Source: an uncultured Craurococcus sp.
GTDB lineage: Bacteria; Pseudomonadota; Alphaproteobacteria; Acetobacterales; Acetobacteraceae
Length of the DNA stretch: 64,000 nucleotides
Direction of reading: 5' to 3'
Assembly (NCBI GenBank): GCA_902805545.1
Contig: CADCTD010000007.1
Location: forward strand, 17,021-81,020
The notes beneath the pieces are model-generated. The model made no database searches. It was not told the origin of the DNA and was given only the letters and a program-made list of their open reading frames with translations. This document shows positions 9,017-19,449 of the stretch, piece by piece; position 1 is the first letter of the stretch; each line of letters starts with the position of its first letter. A program made the translations under genes and the position numbers.

Positions 9017-9715
9017 GTGAGCAAGCCGGAGAAGGTCCGGGCCGCCATCCTGATCTCCGGCCGCGGCTCCAACATGGTGGCGCTGCTGGAGGCGGCGCGG
9101 GCGCCGGATTTTCCGGCGGAGATCGCCCTCGTCCTCTCCAACAAGGCGGATGCGGGCGGGCTGCCGCTGGCCGCGGCGGCCGGGGTGCGGACGGCAGTGG
9201 TCGAGAGCCGCCCCTTCGGCCGGGACCGGGCCGCGCATGAGGCGGCGGTGCAGGTGGCGCTGGAGGCGCACGGCATCCGGCTCGTCTGCCTCGCCGGCTA
9301 CATGCGGTTGCTGACGCCCTTCCTCGTCGGACGCTGGGCGGGGCGGATGATGAACATCCACCCGAGCCTGCTGCCGGCCTTCCCGGGGCTCGACACCCAT
9401 GCGCGGGCGCTGGCAGCCGGCGTCCGCCTGCATGGCTGCACCGTGCATTGGGTGACCGAGGAGATGGATGCGGGGCCGATCCTCGCCCAGGCTGCGGTGC
9501 CGGTGCTGCCGGGGGATACGGAGGCGACGCTCGCCGCCCGGGTCCTCGCCCAGGAACACCGGATCTATCCGGCGGCGCTGCGCGCGGCGGCGGGCGGGGC
9601 GCTGGCGCATCCCGATGGATCGGCCGCGCTCGCCAACCCCTTGCCGAGCCCGCCCGCGCTTTCTACACCCCATTCCGACAGTCAACGAGGACCGGACCGT
9701 GGCCGAACACCGTGA
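9017..9715 (+). CDS. purN: phosphoribosylglycinamide formyltransferase
   Basis: A 232-residue folate-dependent GAR transformylase of purine synthesis. It begins with the phosphate-binding ILISGRGSNM near residue 11; the catalytic region is NIHPSLLPAFPG followed by HWVTEEMDAGPIL with the family's aspartate. The start is GTG at 9017; no ATG is available in frame. The last ~25 residues (Pro, Ser, Arg-rich) go beyond the usual family end and overlap the start of the next gene by 17 bases, so this tail is probably not functionally constrained. It lies behind purM in the same direction. Confidence 0.92.
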   Translation: MSKPEKVRAAILISGRGSNMVALLEAARAPDFPAEIALVLSNKADAGGLPLAAAAGVRTAVVESRPFGRDRAAHEAAVQVALEAHGIRLVCLAGYMRLLTPFLVGRWAGRMMNIHPSLLPAFPGLDTHARALAAGVRLHGCTVHWVTEEMDAGPILAQAAVPVLPGDTEATLAARVLAQEHRIYPAALRAAAGGALAHPDGSAALANPLPSPPALSTPHSDSQRGPDRGRTP

Positions 9716-9857
9716 GCATTACGATTTCGGGGCAGTCGACGAGAAGGCGCTGCTGGCCGACCGGCAGCAGGGGTGGGAAGGCTTCGTGCAGTTCTCCACC
9801 TGGGGGATCGTGATCACCGTGCTGCTGCTGCTCGGGCTGCTGCTCTTCGTGGCCTGA
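9699..9857 (+). CDS. aa3-type cytochrome c oxidase subunit IV (small membrane subunit)
   Basis: A 52-residue protein with a hydrophilic N-terminus (HREHYDFGAVDEKALLADRQ) and one C-terminal membrane helix (WGIVITVLLLLGLLLFVA). Length, layout and the WGI motif fit the bacterial aa3 oxidase subunit IV family of Alphaproteobacteria. It starts at GTG 9699 after AACGAGGA, and overlaps the 3' end of purN in another frame. No other oxidase subunit gene is in the window, so its partner complex must be encoded elsewhere. Confidence 0.75.
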   Translation: MAEHREHYDFGAVDEKALLADRQQGWEGFVQFSTWGIVITVLLLLGLLLFVA

Positions 9858-9864
9858 GGCAGGA

Positions 9865-9887
9865 GGGCCGGCCCTGGGGGCCGGCCC
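9865..9887. terminator. strong hairpin terminator between convergent genes
   Basis: GGGCCGGCC at 9865-9873 pairs perfectly with GGCCGGCCC at 9879-9887 around a five-base loop, just after the stop at 9857 and before the opposing ndk stop at 9894. There is no T tract, so it is judged on the nine-pair stem and the location. Confidence 0.65.
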
Positions 9888-9893
9888 GGCCGC

Positions 9894-10316
9894 TCAGCCG
9901 ACGATCTCGGTGCCGGCGAAGAAGAAGGCGATCTCCGTCGCGGCATTCTCGGCGCTGTCGGAGCCGTGGACGCTGTTCGCCTCGATGCTCTCGGCGAATT
10001 CCTTGCGGATGGTGCCCGGCGCGGCATTGGCCGGGTTGGTGGCGCCCATGATCTCGCGGTTCTTCGCGACGGCGTTCTCGCCTTCCAGCACCTGCACCAC
10101 CACCGGGCCGCTCATCATGAAGCTGACCAGGTCCTTGTAGAAGGGCCGCTCCTTGTGGACGGCGTAGAAGGCGCCGGCCTGGGCCTCGCTCAGCTGCAGC
10201 CGCTTCTGGCCGACGATGCGGAGGCCCGCCTCCTCGAACTTGGCGTTGATCTTGCCGGTGAGGTTCCGGCGGGTCGCGTCCGGCTTGATGATGGAGAGGG
10301 TGCGTTCCACGGCCAT
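9894..10316 (-). CDS. ndk: nucleoside diphosphate kinase
   Basis: A 140-residue enzyme that balances nucleoside triphosphate pools by moving the gamma-phosphate through a phosphohistidine. It starts [14 protein letters not shown], a canonical Ndk N-terminus. The active histidine lies in NSVHGSDS near residue 117, and the nucleotide-contact region [15 protein letters not shown] is intact. Full length. Monocistronic and convergent with the oxidase subunit gene. Confidence 0.97.
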   Translation of the reverse strand: MAVERTLSIIKPDATRRNLTGKINAKFEEAGLRIVGQKRLQLSEAQAGAFYAVHKERPFYKDLVSFMMSGPVVVQVLEGENAVAKNREIMGATNPANAAPGTIRKEFAESIEANSVHGSDSAENAATEIAFFFAGTEIVG

Positions 10317-10425
10317 GCTTGCGTTCCTTCGTGACGGTGGCGGCGGGATAGGCGGGCCAGGGCGCGGATGCAAGCCCAACCCGGCCCGCGCCGCGGCGTT
10401 GGGGCCGCAGCAGAGGAGCGCCCCC

Positions 10426-10590
10426 ATGGCCGATGACCCGCCGAAGCCCAAGATCCCCCGCCCGCCGAGCCAGGCGGATATCGACCTGGTGAGCAGCCAG
10501 CAGGGCATGGTCTCCGACGAATGGGCCGAGGCGCCGGCGCCGAAGCCCCCCTCCCCGCCCGAGGCGGAGACCGAGGGTCAGCCCAGCTAG
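10426..10590 (+). CDS. 54-residue proline-rich small protein
   Basis: A short hydrophilic frame ([21 protein letters not shown] then SSQQG, ending in a Pro/Glu-rich tail) with a good Shine-Dalgarno AGAGGAG seven bases before the ATG. It has no signal peptide or membrane segment and is probably disordered. It sits between divergent ndk and the ABC-F gene, 43 bases before the latter. No family is recognised. The start context supports it as real, but it is short. Confidence 0.5.
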   Translation: MADDPPKPKIPRPPSQADIDLVSSQQGMVSDEWAEAPAPKPPSPPEAETEGQPS

Positions 10591-10633
10591 CTGCGCGCGT
10601 GACGGGGGGCCATGGCGGCGGTAGAAGGCGCGC

Positions 10634-12499
<1,866 letters not shown>

Positions 12500-12976
12500 T
12501 CAGCCGAGCCGCTCCACCGCCGTCAGCAGGCAGCCCGGACGCGCGGTGTGGATGTTGACGAAGCGCGTGCGCGGGTCCGCGAGCGCCCGCTCCAGCAGCG
12601 GCGCGACCGCCTTGCCCTCGCTGATGGCCCCGAGATCGTAGAGGCACATCTCCTCGCCGTCATAGGCGCGGACGGAGACGATGCCGTTGGCAAGCACGAT
12701 GGGGGCGATCTCGTCCTCCGCCCTGAAGCGCTCGCAATCGCGGGCATGGAGGAAGATCGGGCTCGGCGCCCAGTAGACGCCCTGCGGATGCGGCAGGGCA
12801 TAGCTGCCGAGCAGCATCGCCTCGCCCGGCTCGCCGAGTTGCAGGCAGTGCCGGCAGGGGAAGCCCGGGCCGTCCACCACCCGGCGATGCAGCGACTGGC
12901 CGCGGTCATCGACGCCCGTGGCGCGCCAGCGCCGGGCGGTCTCGGTCGGGATGGGCGTGCAGCGGAACCGGGTCAT
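12500..12976 (-). CDS. DUF1203 family protein
   Basis: A 158-residue cytoplasmic protein beginning FRCTPIPTETARRW and containing PCRHCLQLGEPGEAMLLGSY and GVYWAPSPIFLHARDCERF, the conserved blocks of DUF1203. The CRHC pair and conserved histidines could bind metal, but the family has no established function. The ATG at 12976 follows GGAG at good spacing; the open frame upstream is unrelated in composition. Convergent with the ABC-F gene and divergent from the small secreted protein. Confidence 0.8.
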   Translation of the reverse strand: MTRFRCTPIPTETARRWRATGVDDRGQSLHRRVVDGPGFPCRHCLQLGEPGEAMLLGSYALPHPQGVYWAPSPIFLHARDCERFRAEDEIAPIVLANGIVSVRAYDGEEMCLYDLGAISEGKAVAPLLERALADPRTRFVNIHTARPGCLLTAVERLG

Positions 12977-13049
12977 GCGCGATGTCTCCTTCGTGCCCAG
13001 CCTCGCCCAAGGCGGAGCGGCGCGCCTTCCGCCGGTTGCGCCGGCATGA

Positions 13050-13205
13050 CGGAAGCCCAAGCTTCCGCTCCCGTCCGCGTGACCTTGGGGTGCGCAGCGG
13101 GATGCGCATCATCCATGTCGCAAATCATCGGTATGCGTTGAATGCATTGGCGAGACGAGGCCTCGCGGTCCATCTGTCGCGGCGAAGGGCAGCCATACGC
13201 TGCCC
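13050..13205 (+). promoter_or_regulatory. upstream region with two perfect hairpins before the small secreted protein gene
   Basis: CGGAAGC at 13050-13056 pairs with GCTTCCG at 13061-13067. GGGCAGC at 13187-13193 pairs with GCTGCCC at 13199-13205, seven base pairs around a five-base loop, ending 16 bases before the ATG at 13222. The second would sit in the leader RNA just upstream of the ribosome site AAGGATAGG. Both are visible in the sequence; a regulatory role is inference. Confidence 0.35.
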
Positions 13206-13221
13206 AGCCACGAAGGATAGG

Positions 13222-13563
13222 ATGATGCTTCGCTCTGCTCTTCTCGCTTCCGTTATCGCCCTTGGCGCCACCGGTGCCGCGCTGGCCCAGGAAGGCCCGG
13301 TGCTGGTCGGCGGCGGCGGTGACGGCGGCCCGCGCGTGGTCTACTCGGCCCCTTCCAGCAACACCATCGTGGGCGGTGCCCAGGTGACGCTGAGCGGCGG
13401 CGACCGTGACCGCAGCTACAACTACGGCGCCGTGAACAGCATTCCCGGCCAGGTCGGCACGATTGTCGGCGGCCTCGCCGATGGCGGCCCGCGCGTGATC
13501 TACACGCCGCAGCAGGAGACCGGCGGCCTGGCCAGCCGCGGCGTCGGCGCGCCGCGCAGCTGA
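13222..13563 (+). CDS. small secreted Gly-rich protein with repeated GGPRV motif
   Basis: A 113-residue protein with a signal peptide (MMLRSALLASVIALGATGAALAQ split at ALA-Q). The mature part is Gly-rich and repeats a motif: GDGGPRVVYSA early and ADGGPRVIYTP near the C-terminus, separated by a Gly/Asn/Tyr segment with GGDRDRSYNYGA. No family is recognised. The ribosome site AAGGATAGG precedes the start. A strong terminator hairpin follows, so it is a monocistronic unit, and it carries a structured leader. Probably periplasmic; function unknown. Confidence 0.7.
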   Translation: MMLRSALLASVIALGATGAALAQEGPVLVGGGGDGGPRVVYSAPSSNTIVGGAQVTLSGGDRDRSYNYGAVNSIPGQVGTIVGGLADGGPRVIYTPQQETGGLASRGVGAPRS

Positions 13564-13571
13564 GGTGATGA

Positions 13572-13593
13572 CCGGGGAGCTTCGGCTCCCCGG
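13572..13593. terminator. strong UUCG-loop hairpin terminator
   Basis: CCGGGGAGC at 13572-13580 and GCTCCCCGG at 13585-13593 form a perfect nine-pair stem closed by a TTCG tetraloop. It lies between the stop at 13563 and the opposing stop at 13597, so it probably serves both genes. Confidence 0.75.
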
Positions 13594-13596
13594 CCT

Positions 13597-14514
13597 TCAG
13601 GCGTAGATGCCGGTCTCCGGCGCTGCGCCGGCGCGGAGGACTCCGCGATACATGCCGGCGGTGCCGAAGGCGATCGCTGGCTCGCCGGCCGCATCGACGG
13701 CGATAAGGCCGCCGCTGCCGCCATTCGCCGGCACCAGGATCTCGGCGACCTCCGCGGCCGCCTGCCGCACCGGGAACCCGCGATGGCGCATCAGGGCGGA
13801 GAGCTCATGCGCCGCGGCGCAGCGGATGAAGGCCTCGCCCACGCCCGTGCAGCTCACCGCGACCGTCGCATCGGCCCAGGTGCCGGCGCCGATAAGCGGG
13901 CTGTCGCCGACGCGGCCGGCGCGCTTGTTCGTCATCCCCCCGGTGGAGGTGGCGGCGGCGAGGCGCCCGTCGCGGTCGCGCGCCACGGCGCCCACCGTGC
14001 CCATGCGGGCGGGAAGGTCGTGATCGAGGGCGACGCGCCGCGTGGCCAGCGCCGCCTGCAATTGCTGCCAGCGATGCTCGGTGCGGAAATACTCGGGCGG
14101 AGCAAGGGCGAGCCCTTCGGCCTCGGCGAAGTCGTCGGCCGCGGGGCCGATCAGCAGCACATGCGGCGTGCGCTCCATCACCGCGCGCGCCGCCGCGATC
14201 GGATTGCGGATGCGCTGCACGGCGGCGACGGCGCCAGCCTGAAGCGTGGCGCCGTCCATCAGCGCGGCATCCATCTCGATCGTGCCGGCCGCGGTGAAGG
14301 TGGCGCCGCGCCCGGCATTGAAGAGCGGGCAATCCTCCAGCGCGCGCACCGCCTGCTCCACCGCGTCGAGCGCGCTGCCGCCCTGCGCGAGGACCACGCC
14401 GCCGGCCGCGAGCGCGGCCTCGAGCGCGGCCTGATGCTCCGCCTCGCGCGCCGCCGACATCTCCTCGCGCCGGATGGTGCCGGCGCCGCCATGGATGACC
14501 AAGGTGGTGCTCAT
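13597..14514 (-). CDS. iaaA: isoaspartyl peptidase / L-asparaginase (N-terminal nucleophile hydrolase)
   Basis: A 305-residue plant-type asparaginase that self-cleaves into two subunits and removes isoaspartyl residues or hydrolyses asparagine. It begins LVIHGGAGTI; NAGRGATFTAAGTIEMDAAL lies around residues 66-85. The expected autocleavage site MG-TVGAVARD puts the nucleophile at Thr173, followed by AAATSTGGMTNKRAGRVGDS, which binds substrate. It overlaps the upstream DUF1835 gene by ATGA, so the two are translated together. A shared terminator follows. Length is normal and no key residue is missing. Confidence 0.93.
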   Translation of the reverse strand: MSTTLVIHGGAGTIRREEMSAAREAEHQAALEAALAAGGVVLAQGGSALDAVEQAVRALEDCPLFNAGRGATFTAAGTIEMDAALMDGATLQAGAVAAVQRIRNPIAAARAVMERTPHVLLIGPAADDFAEAEGLALAPPEYFRTEHRWQQLQAALATRRVALDHDLPARMGTVGAVARDRDGRLAAATSTGGMTNKRAGRVGDSPLIGAGTWADATVAVSCTGVGEAFIRCAAAHELSALMRHRGFPVRQAAAEVAEILVPANGGSGGLIAVDAAGEPAIAFGTAGMYRGVLRAGAAPETGIYA

Positions 14515-15434
14515 GCGCCGCCTCCCGGGACGACGGCGGCCTGGCCAGGATCCCAGAGCCAGGGCGGATCCGGCAGCACATGCACGCCCGCATGGAAGCG
14601 CGGCGGCGGGCGGAAGCGGTCCGTCCCGGCCAGCACGGCGGCGCCGCGCGGCGTCGGGTGAAGCTCCTCGTCGCGCGAGACCAGCCGGTTCGGCCCCTGG
14701 CGCAGGCGGCCGATCACCTCGCGGAGGATGAGGTCGGTGAGGTGGAAGATGGAATCGCCCTCCTTCATGCGATCGAAGACGGCGGCCTCGTCCGTGGCGC
14801 CGGCGGCGATGGCGCGGAGTACGCGGCGCTCGGTCTCGCCGAGCCCATCCGTCGTCCAGGGGAGGTCGCGCAGGTGCCGGCGCAGCGCGGCCGCCAGGAA
14901 AGGCAAGGCGAGCTCCCGCCGGCTGAGCGCGTCGAGGCCGCTTGGATCCGGCGAGGCGAAGGCAGCCCAGGCTTCCGCTGCCTGCTCGATCTGCAGGTCG
15001 GAGAGCGGCACGGGATGGAGTGCGCTGAGCTCGGCATCGCTGAGCATGGGGAAGCTGCGCTCGCCATCGGCGGGCATCAGCAGCAGCTTGCCGCGCAGCA
15101 GCCGCTTCTCGGCCAGCAGCGACAGGATGCGGATGAGCGCGATCTGGTCCCACAGGTCATGCTCGAACCAGAGCCACACCGCCTCGCGCCGATGCAGGCC
15201 GTTGAGCGCGGCGTATTCCCGCCCGAGGCGAAGGCGCACCGCGGCCGGGTCCTGTCCTGCATGCAGCGCCACGTAGCGCGCGCGCATGCCGAGCCAGGCC
15301 ATCAGGTCGCCGTCATCCTGCGCCGGGCCGACGCAGACCGGGTCGGCGAAGCAAAGATACTCACCGGCGATTGCGGCCGACTGCAGGCGGCTGCGGAGAT
15401 CGTCGCCGCAGCGGAGATGCAGCAGCGGCGTCAC
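14511..15434 (-). CDS. DUF1835 domain-containing protein
   Basis: A 307-residue soluble protein. The N-terminal ~120 residues match DUF1835: LLHLRCGDDLRSRLQ, then FADPVCVGPA, then the acidic/aromatic VWLWFEHDLWDQIALIRIL around 108-126. The C-terminal part is helical with WTTDGLGETERRVLRAIAAG and a winged-helix-like region near DSIFHLTDLILREVIGRL. The family has no settled biochemical function. The GTG at 15434 is chosen because the conserved region starts immediately; upstream sequence in frame is Arg/Gly-rich and unlike it. Coupled by ATGA to the asparaginase. Confidence 0.8.
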   Translation of the reverse strand: MTPLLHLRCGDDLRSRLQSAAIAGEYLCFADPVCVGPAQDDGDLMAWLGMRARYVALHAGQDPAAVRLRLGREYAALNGLHRREAVWLWFEHDLWDQIALIRILSLLAEKRLLRGKLLLMPADGERSFPMLSDAELSALHPVPLSDLQIEQAAEAWAAFASPDPSGLDALSRRELALPFLAAALRRHLRDLPWTTDGLGETERRVLRAIAAGATDEAAVFDRMKEGDSIFHLTDLILREVIGRLRQGPNRLVSRDEELHPTPRGAAVLAGTDRFRPPPRFHAGVHVLPDPPWLWDPGQAAVVPGGGA

Positions 15435-15690
15435 CGGCGGCGCGGACCTGCCTGACCCTGGGCGCTGTCGGATGCCGTGTCGCGCAGCCGTCCGGCCATG
15501 CCTTTCCTCCGTCTCCGGCCGGCCTGGTCGGCCGCTCTCCGCGAAGCATGCGACGGAACCGCAGCCCCGCGCCACCCCCCTTTGCCGCCCGAGCGCAAGC
15601 GGCAACGGCGTCGCGCAAGCGTGTCATCGAGACCATCGCGGGGGCTGCCTGGGCCGTCCTAGGCTCGCGCACAGGTCGGGGGAGGACATC

Positions 15691-16626
15691 ATGGCTTTGC
15701 GCAACGGCACCGCGGGGGCCGACAGGCTGCTTGGAACGCCGGACAACGACCTGATCCTCGCCGGCGCCGGAAACGATACCATCGAGGGGTTGCCGGGCAA
15801 TGACGTCATCCTCGCAGGCACCGGCAACGATACGATCTTCGGGGATAATTTCTTCGGAGAGGATCGTTCCGGCGGGCCGCTGCCACGAGAGTACAATTCC
15901 AGCGGCATCCTGCCCGGCCGTAACCTGATCCTGGCCGGTGCCGGCAACGATCTGGTTGGCGCAGGCTTCGGTATGGACACGGTGTTCGGCGGCGATGGCA
16001 ACGACTCGATCAACGGCTTTGGCTTCTTCCCCGGCAGTCCGTCCGGCAGCATCGGGGTGATTGCAGCGGACGGAGCGGACCTTCTCTTCGGCGGCGCGGG
16101 CAACGATACCGTCAATGCCGGCGGCGGCGCCGACCAGGTCCGCGGCGGCGTGGGCGACGATGTCCTCAATGGCGGCACCGGTGCTGACCAGCTCCATGGC
16201 GGCGCGGGGGTGGATCGGCTGCGCGGCGGCGAAGGGGCCGACCAGCTGGCCGGCGGGGCCGGCGCCGATCTTTTCGTCTATGTCAGGGATATTCCCTTCG
16301 GCGGCCCGGAATCCGGCGTCGGCCCTGGCGCCCGGGACGTGATCCTCGACTTCTGCCAGGGCGTGGACCGGATCGACCTCAGCAGCTACGGGAATTACTT
16401 CCTTCAGAACCCGAAATCGGTCTTCCTCGGCGAAGCCGCGTTCGGCGCGACCCGAAACCTTCAGATCCGCAGCGTGGTTGAGGATGGGCGCACCATCATC
16501 GAGCTCGCCACCTCCTACGGTGACCCGGGCCCGAGCATCCCGCCATCCACGCCATCGGGACCGTCCGAAGAAATCGAGCTCGCCGGCGAGTACAACCTGA
16601 CCGCCGCGGACTTCATCCTGTCCTGA
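15691..16626 (+). CDS. RTX calcium-binding protein, probable type I secretion substrate
   Basis: A 311-residue protein without a signal peptide, built mostly of RTX nonapeptides (GGxGxDxLx). Examples are LILAGAGNDTIEG near the start, VFGGDGNDSINGF in the middle, and a run around residues 125-190 (LLFGGAGNDTVNAGGGADQ, VLNGGTGADQLHGGAG). In this family, calcium folds these into a parallel beta-roll after secretion. The C-terminal ~100 residues resemble the serralysin-type C-terminal domain (ADLFVYVRDI, DVILDFCQGVDRIDLSSY) and end in LTAADFILS, a likely uncleaved secretion signal. No enzyme domain is visible. The ATG at 15691 follows GGGGGAGG. No type I secretion genes lie in the window. See the paralogue at 25742. 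Confidence 0.88.
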   Translation: MALRNGTAGADRLLGTPDNDLILAGAGNDTIEGLPGNDVILAGTGNDTIFGDNFFGEDRSGGPLPREYNSSGILPGRNLILAGAGNDLVGAGFGMDTVFGGDGNDSINGFGFFPGSPSGSIGVIAADGADLLFGGAGNDTVNAGGGADQVRGGVGDDVLNGGTGADQLHGGAGVDRLRGGEGADQLAGGAGADLFVYVRDIPFGGPESGVGPGARDVILDFCQGVDRIDLSSYGNYFLQNPKSVFLGEAAFGATRNLQIRSVVEDGRTIIELATSYGDPGPSIPPSTPSGPSEEIELAGEYNLTAADFILS

Positions 16627-16632
16627 GGAAGC

Positions 16633-17604
16633 TCAGTCCATCCGCAGGCCGAGCTTGCGGATGACGGCGCTCTCCTCTGCGTAGAGCTTCTGTGCGAAGG
16701 CGGCGTAGTCCTCGCTGTTCATGTAGCGCAGCGGCATGTCGTAGCGGTCGAGCGTCTCGACATGCTTCGGGTCGACGAGCGCCGCCTTGAAGGCATCGTG
16801 CAGCGCCCGCACGATGCCGGGGTCGACGCCCTTCGGCGCGCCGAGGCCGAAGGGGCTGTCCGCGACGATGTCGATGCCGACCTCGCGCAGCGTCGGCACC
16901 TCGGGGAAGCGCCGGGCGCGCTCCGCGGTCCAGACGACGAGCAGGCGCAGCTTCCCGTCCTGCACCAGCGGGGCCCAGCCGGTGCTGTCGGCATTCGCCA
17001 CCGTCTGGCCGGAGAGCACGGCCTGGATGTTGTCGGCGCCGCCGCGGAAGGGGACGTGCAGCCATTCGATGCCGAGCATCTCGCCGATGCGCTCCATCGT
17101 GATGTGCAGGGTGCTGCCGACGCCGGGCGTGCCGTAGGTGACCTTGCCGGGATTGGCCTTCGCATAGGCCGTGAACTCGCCCCATGTCCGCCAGGGCTGA
17201 TCGGCGCGGACGACGACGCCGAAGACATAGCCGGTCAGGTGCAGGATCCAGCTGAAATCCTTGGCCGGGTCGAAGGTCGGGCGGCGCGACATCGCCGGCA
17301 GGCGGAAGACCGTGATCGGTATCTGGCCGAGCAGATGGCCGTCACCCTTCGACTCCTGCGCCATGGCGAGCGCGCCGAGCGTGCCGGAGGCGCCGGGCTT
17401 GTTCTCCACCACCACCGGCTGGCCGAGCCTCGCGCCCGCCAGCTCGCTCAGCACGCGAAGATGCACGTCGGAGGAACCGCCCGGCAGCCAGGGCACCAGC
17501 ATGCGGATCGGGCGGCTGGGGAAGCCGGGTTGCGCGATGGCCGGCGTGGCGAGCGAGGGCGCGGCGAAGGAGGTCGCAAGCAGGCTGCGGCGGCGGATGG
17601 GCAT
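16633..17604 (-). CDS. Bug-family tricarboxylate transporter substrate-binding protein
   Basis: A 323-residue periplasmic binding protein of the TctC/Bug type. It has a signal peptide with a twin-arginine-like start ([23 protein letters not shown]), then the family hallmark [41 protein letters not shown], and [21 protein letters not shown]. These proteins bind small carboxylates or amides and usually work with the TctA/TctB membrane pair, which is absent here; orphan Bug genes are common in Acetobacteraceae. Ligand unknown. GGGAGAGAG precedes the start. Divergent from the chemotaxis receptor. Confidence 0.88.
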   Translation of the reverse strand: MPIRRRSLLATSFAAPSLATPAIAQPGFPSRPIRMLVPWLPGGSSDVHLRVLSELAGARLGQPVVVENKPGASGTLGALAMAQESKGDGHLLGQIPITVFRLPAMSRRPTFDPAKDFSWILHLTGYVFGVVVRADQPWRTWGEFTAYAKANPGKVTYGTPGVGSTLHITMERIGEMLGIEWLHVPFRGGADNIQAVLSGQTVANADSTGWAPLVQDGKLRLLVVWTAERARRFPEVPTLREVGIDIVADSPFGLGAPKGVDPGIVRALHDAFKAALVDPKHVETLDRYDMPLRYMNSEDYAAFAQKLYAEESAVIRKLGLRMD

Positions 17605-17746
17605 GGCTCTCTCTCCCGGTGCGGCCTCTCGGGGCCGTTGCCGCCATGGTCGCGGCAGCAGGGCCGGCGCGCAACCATCCGGCTGGCGGTTACGGCTTTT
17701 TATCGATTTGGCCTCAGCCTCCTGCGTCATCAGGAGGACATTGGTC

Positions 17747-19447
17747 ATGTTGAGTTCTCGCCTTGCCCAGGCCTGGCATGGCCTGGCGCCGCGGCTGCTG
17801 GTTTCGGTCGGCCTGCTGGCGGCAGTGGCCGCAGCGCTCCCGCTCATCGCTGATCGCATGCTGGCAACGGAAGCCGGACGGATCGCGACGGCGGCGGAGT
17901 ATACCACGCGCGCCATCGCCGTCGGGCGGGCGACCTCGAACCTGCTCGCCTTCGCCAGGGCGACGGAATTCCTGCCGACCGCCATGCCGGAGGAGGAACG
18001 GCGCCGGTGGGAGGGCGTCGCCGCGGATGCGCTGCGACGGCTGGAGCAACGGCTGGAGCAACTTCAGCAGACGCTTGTCGTGACCAGCAACCGGGACGAC
18101 CTGACAACGGCGATGGCCGGAATCGCCAGCTACCGGGTGAAGCAGCAGGCGATCGCCGAGGCCGCCCGGGCCGGGAAGCTTGAGGAGGCGATGCGCCTTG
18201 CCCTCGCCGCGGCCCCGGAGATCGAGGCCATCCGTGAGAAGCTGCGGACGATCGAGCAGAGGACGGAGGGGTTGATCCGCGAGATGGCGCAGCAGACCGG
18301 CGAAAAGGTCGTCGAGGCGCGGATCTGGCTCGGCACGCTCGCGGCCGGCGGCATCCTCTCCGCGCTCGGCCTCACGCTCTGGATCGTGCTGCGGCGGGTG
18401 ACGACGCCGCTGGCGCGGCTCGGCCGGCGGGCGGATGCGCTGGCGGCCGGGCAGCTGGACGAGGCGACGCCGGATACCGGGCGGCGGGACGAGGTCGGCG
18501 CCATCGCCCGCGGGCTGGAGGCGCTGCGGGCCGCGGCGCGCCAGGCCCGGGCGCTGGAAGCCGAAGCCGCCACGGCGCGGCAGGAGGCCGAGGCCACCCG
18601 GCTGCGCCAGCGGCAGGAGCTGGCGGCGGGGATCGAGTCGCAGCTGGGCGCCGTGCTGGCCGGGCTCTCCGCCTCCGCCACGACGCTCGAGGGCAGCATC
18701 GCCACCCTCTCCGGCCAGGCGGATCGCAGCGCCGGGCGGGCCGGCACTGCCGCCGAGCGGGCGGAGGAAGCGACCGGCCATGTGCAAAGCGTTGCCGCGG
18801 CGGCGGAGGAGCTGGCGAGTTCCGTGCAGGAGATCAGCCGGCAGGTGGCCGAGGCCGCCCAGGCCAGCCGCCGCGCCGTGTCGGAGGCGGAGGCCGCGGA
18901 CGGCACCATCGGCGGCCTGTCGGAGGCGGCGGGCCGGATCGGCGACGTGGTGCGGCTGATCGGCGACATCGCCGGCCAGACCAACCTGCTCGCGCTGAAC
19001 GCGACGATCGAGGCGGCGCGGGCCGGCGAGGCGGGCAAGGGCTTCGCCGTGGTGGCGAGCGAGGTGAAGCAGCTCGCCGGCCAGACGGCGAAGGCGACGG
19101 AGGAGATCAGCCAGCAGATCGGCGCCATCCAGGGCGCGACGGCGGAGGCGGTGCGCTCCATCAAGGGCATCGCCGGCGTGATCGCCCAGCTCGACCAGGT
19201 GGCGGCCGCGATCGCCGCCGCGGTGGAGGAGCAGGGCGCGGCGACGCAGGAGATTGCCCGCAGCGTCGCCGAGGCGGCGGCGGGGACCACCGAGGTCTCC
19301 GCCACCATCGCCGAGGTCAGCGCCGGCGCAGGGGAGACCGCCAATGCCCTGCAGGCGATGCGGCAGACGACGGAGGAGGTCTCCCGCCAGGGCGGCACGC
19401 TGCGCGGCGCGCTCGGCACCCTGCTGGAGGGGCTGCGCGCCGCGTGA
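17747..19447 (+). CDS. methyl-accepting chemotaxis protein
   Basis: A 566-residue receptor. It has a first membrane helix at about residues 14-36 ([20 protein letters not shown]), a ~150-residue helical periplasmic domain, a second helix around 200-222, a HAMP domain ([19 protein letters not shown]) and a long cytoplasmic signalling coiled coil. The hairpin tip [18 protein letters not shown] is intact, so it can contact CheA and CheW. No C-terminal CheR/CheB-docking pentapeptide is seen. The sensor domain is a helical bundle type with no recognisable ligand motif. The ATG at 17747 follows GGAGG. No che or flagellar genes are nearby. Confidence 0.93.
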   Translation: MLSSRLAQAWHGLAPRLLVSVGLLAAVAAALPLIADRMLATEAGRIATAAEYTTRAIAVGRATSNLLAFARATEFLPTAMPEEERRRWEGVAADALRRLEQRLEQLQQTLVVTSNRDDLTTAMAGIASYRVKQQAIAEAARAGKLEEAMRLALAAAPEIEAIREKLRTIEQRTEGLIREMAQQTGEKVVEARIWLGTLAAGGILSALGLTLWIVLRRVTTPLARLGRRADALAAGQLDEATPDTGRRDEVGAIARGLEALRAAARQARALEAEAATARQEAEATRLRQRQELAAGIESQLGAVLAGLSASATTLEGSIATLSGQADRSAGRAGTAAERAEEATGHVQSVAAAAEELASSVQEISRQVAEAAQASRRAVSEAEAADGTIGGLSEAAGRIGDVVRLIGDIAGQTNLLALNATIEAARAGEAGKGFAVVASEVKQLAGQTAKATEEISQQIGAIQGATAEAVRSIKGIAGVIAQLDQVAAAIAAAVEEQGAATQEIARSVAEAAAGTTEVSATIAEVSAGAGETANALQAMRQTTEEVSRQGGTLRGALGTLLEGLRAA

Positions 19448-19449
19448 CG

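Noticed and set aside
15740..16260. Tandem DNA repeats inside the RTX gene
   Set aside because: They are codon-level repeats of the GGxGxD nonapeptide and are explained by the calcium-binding roll.
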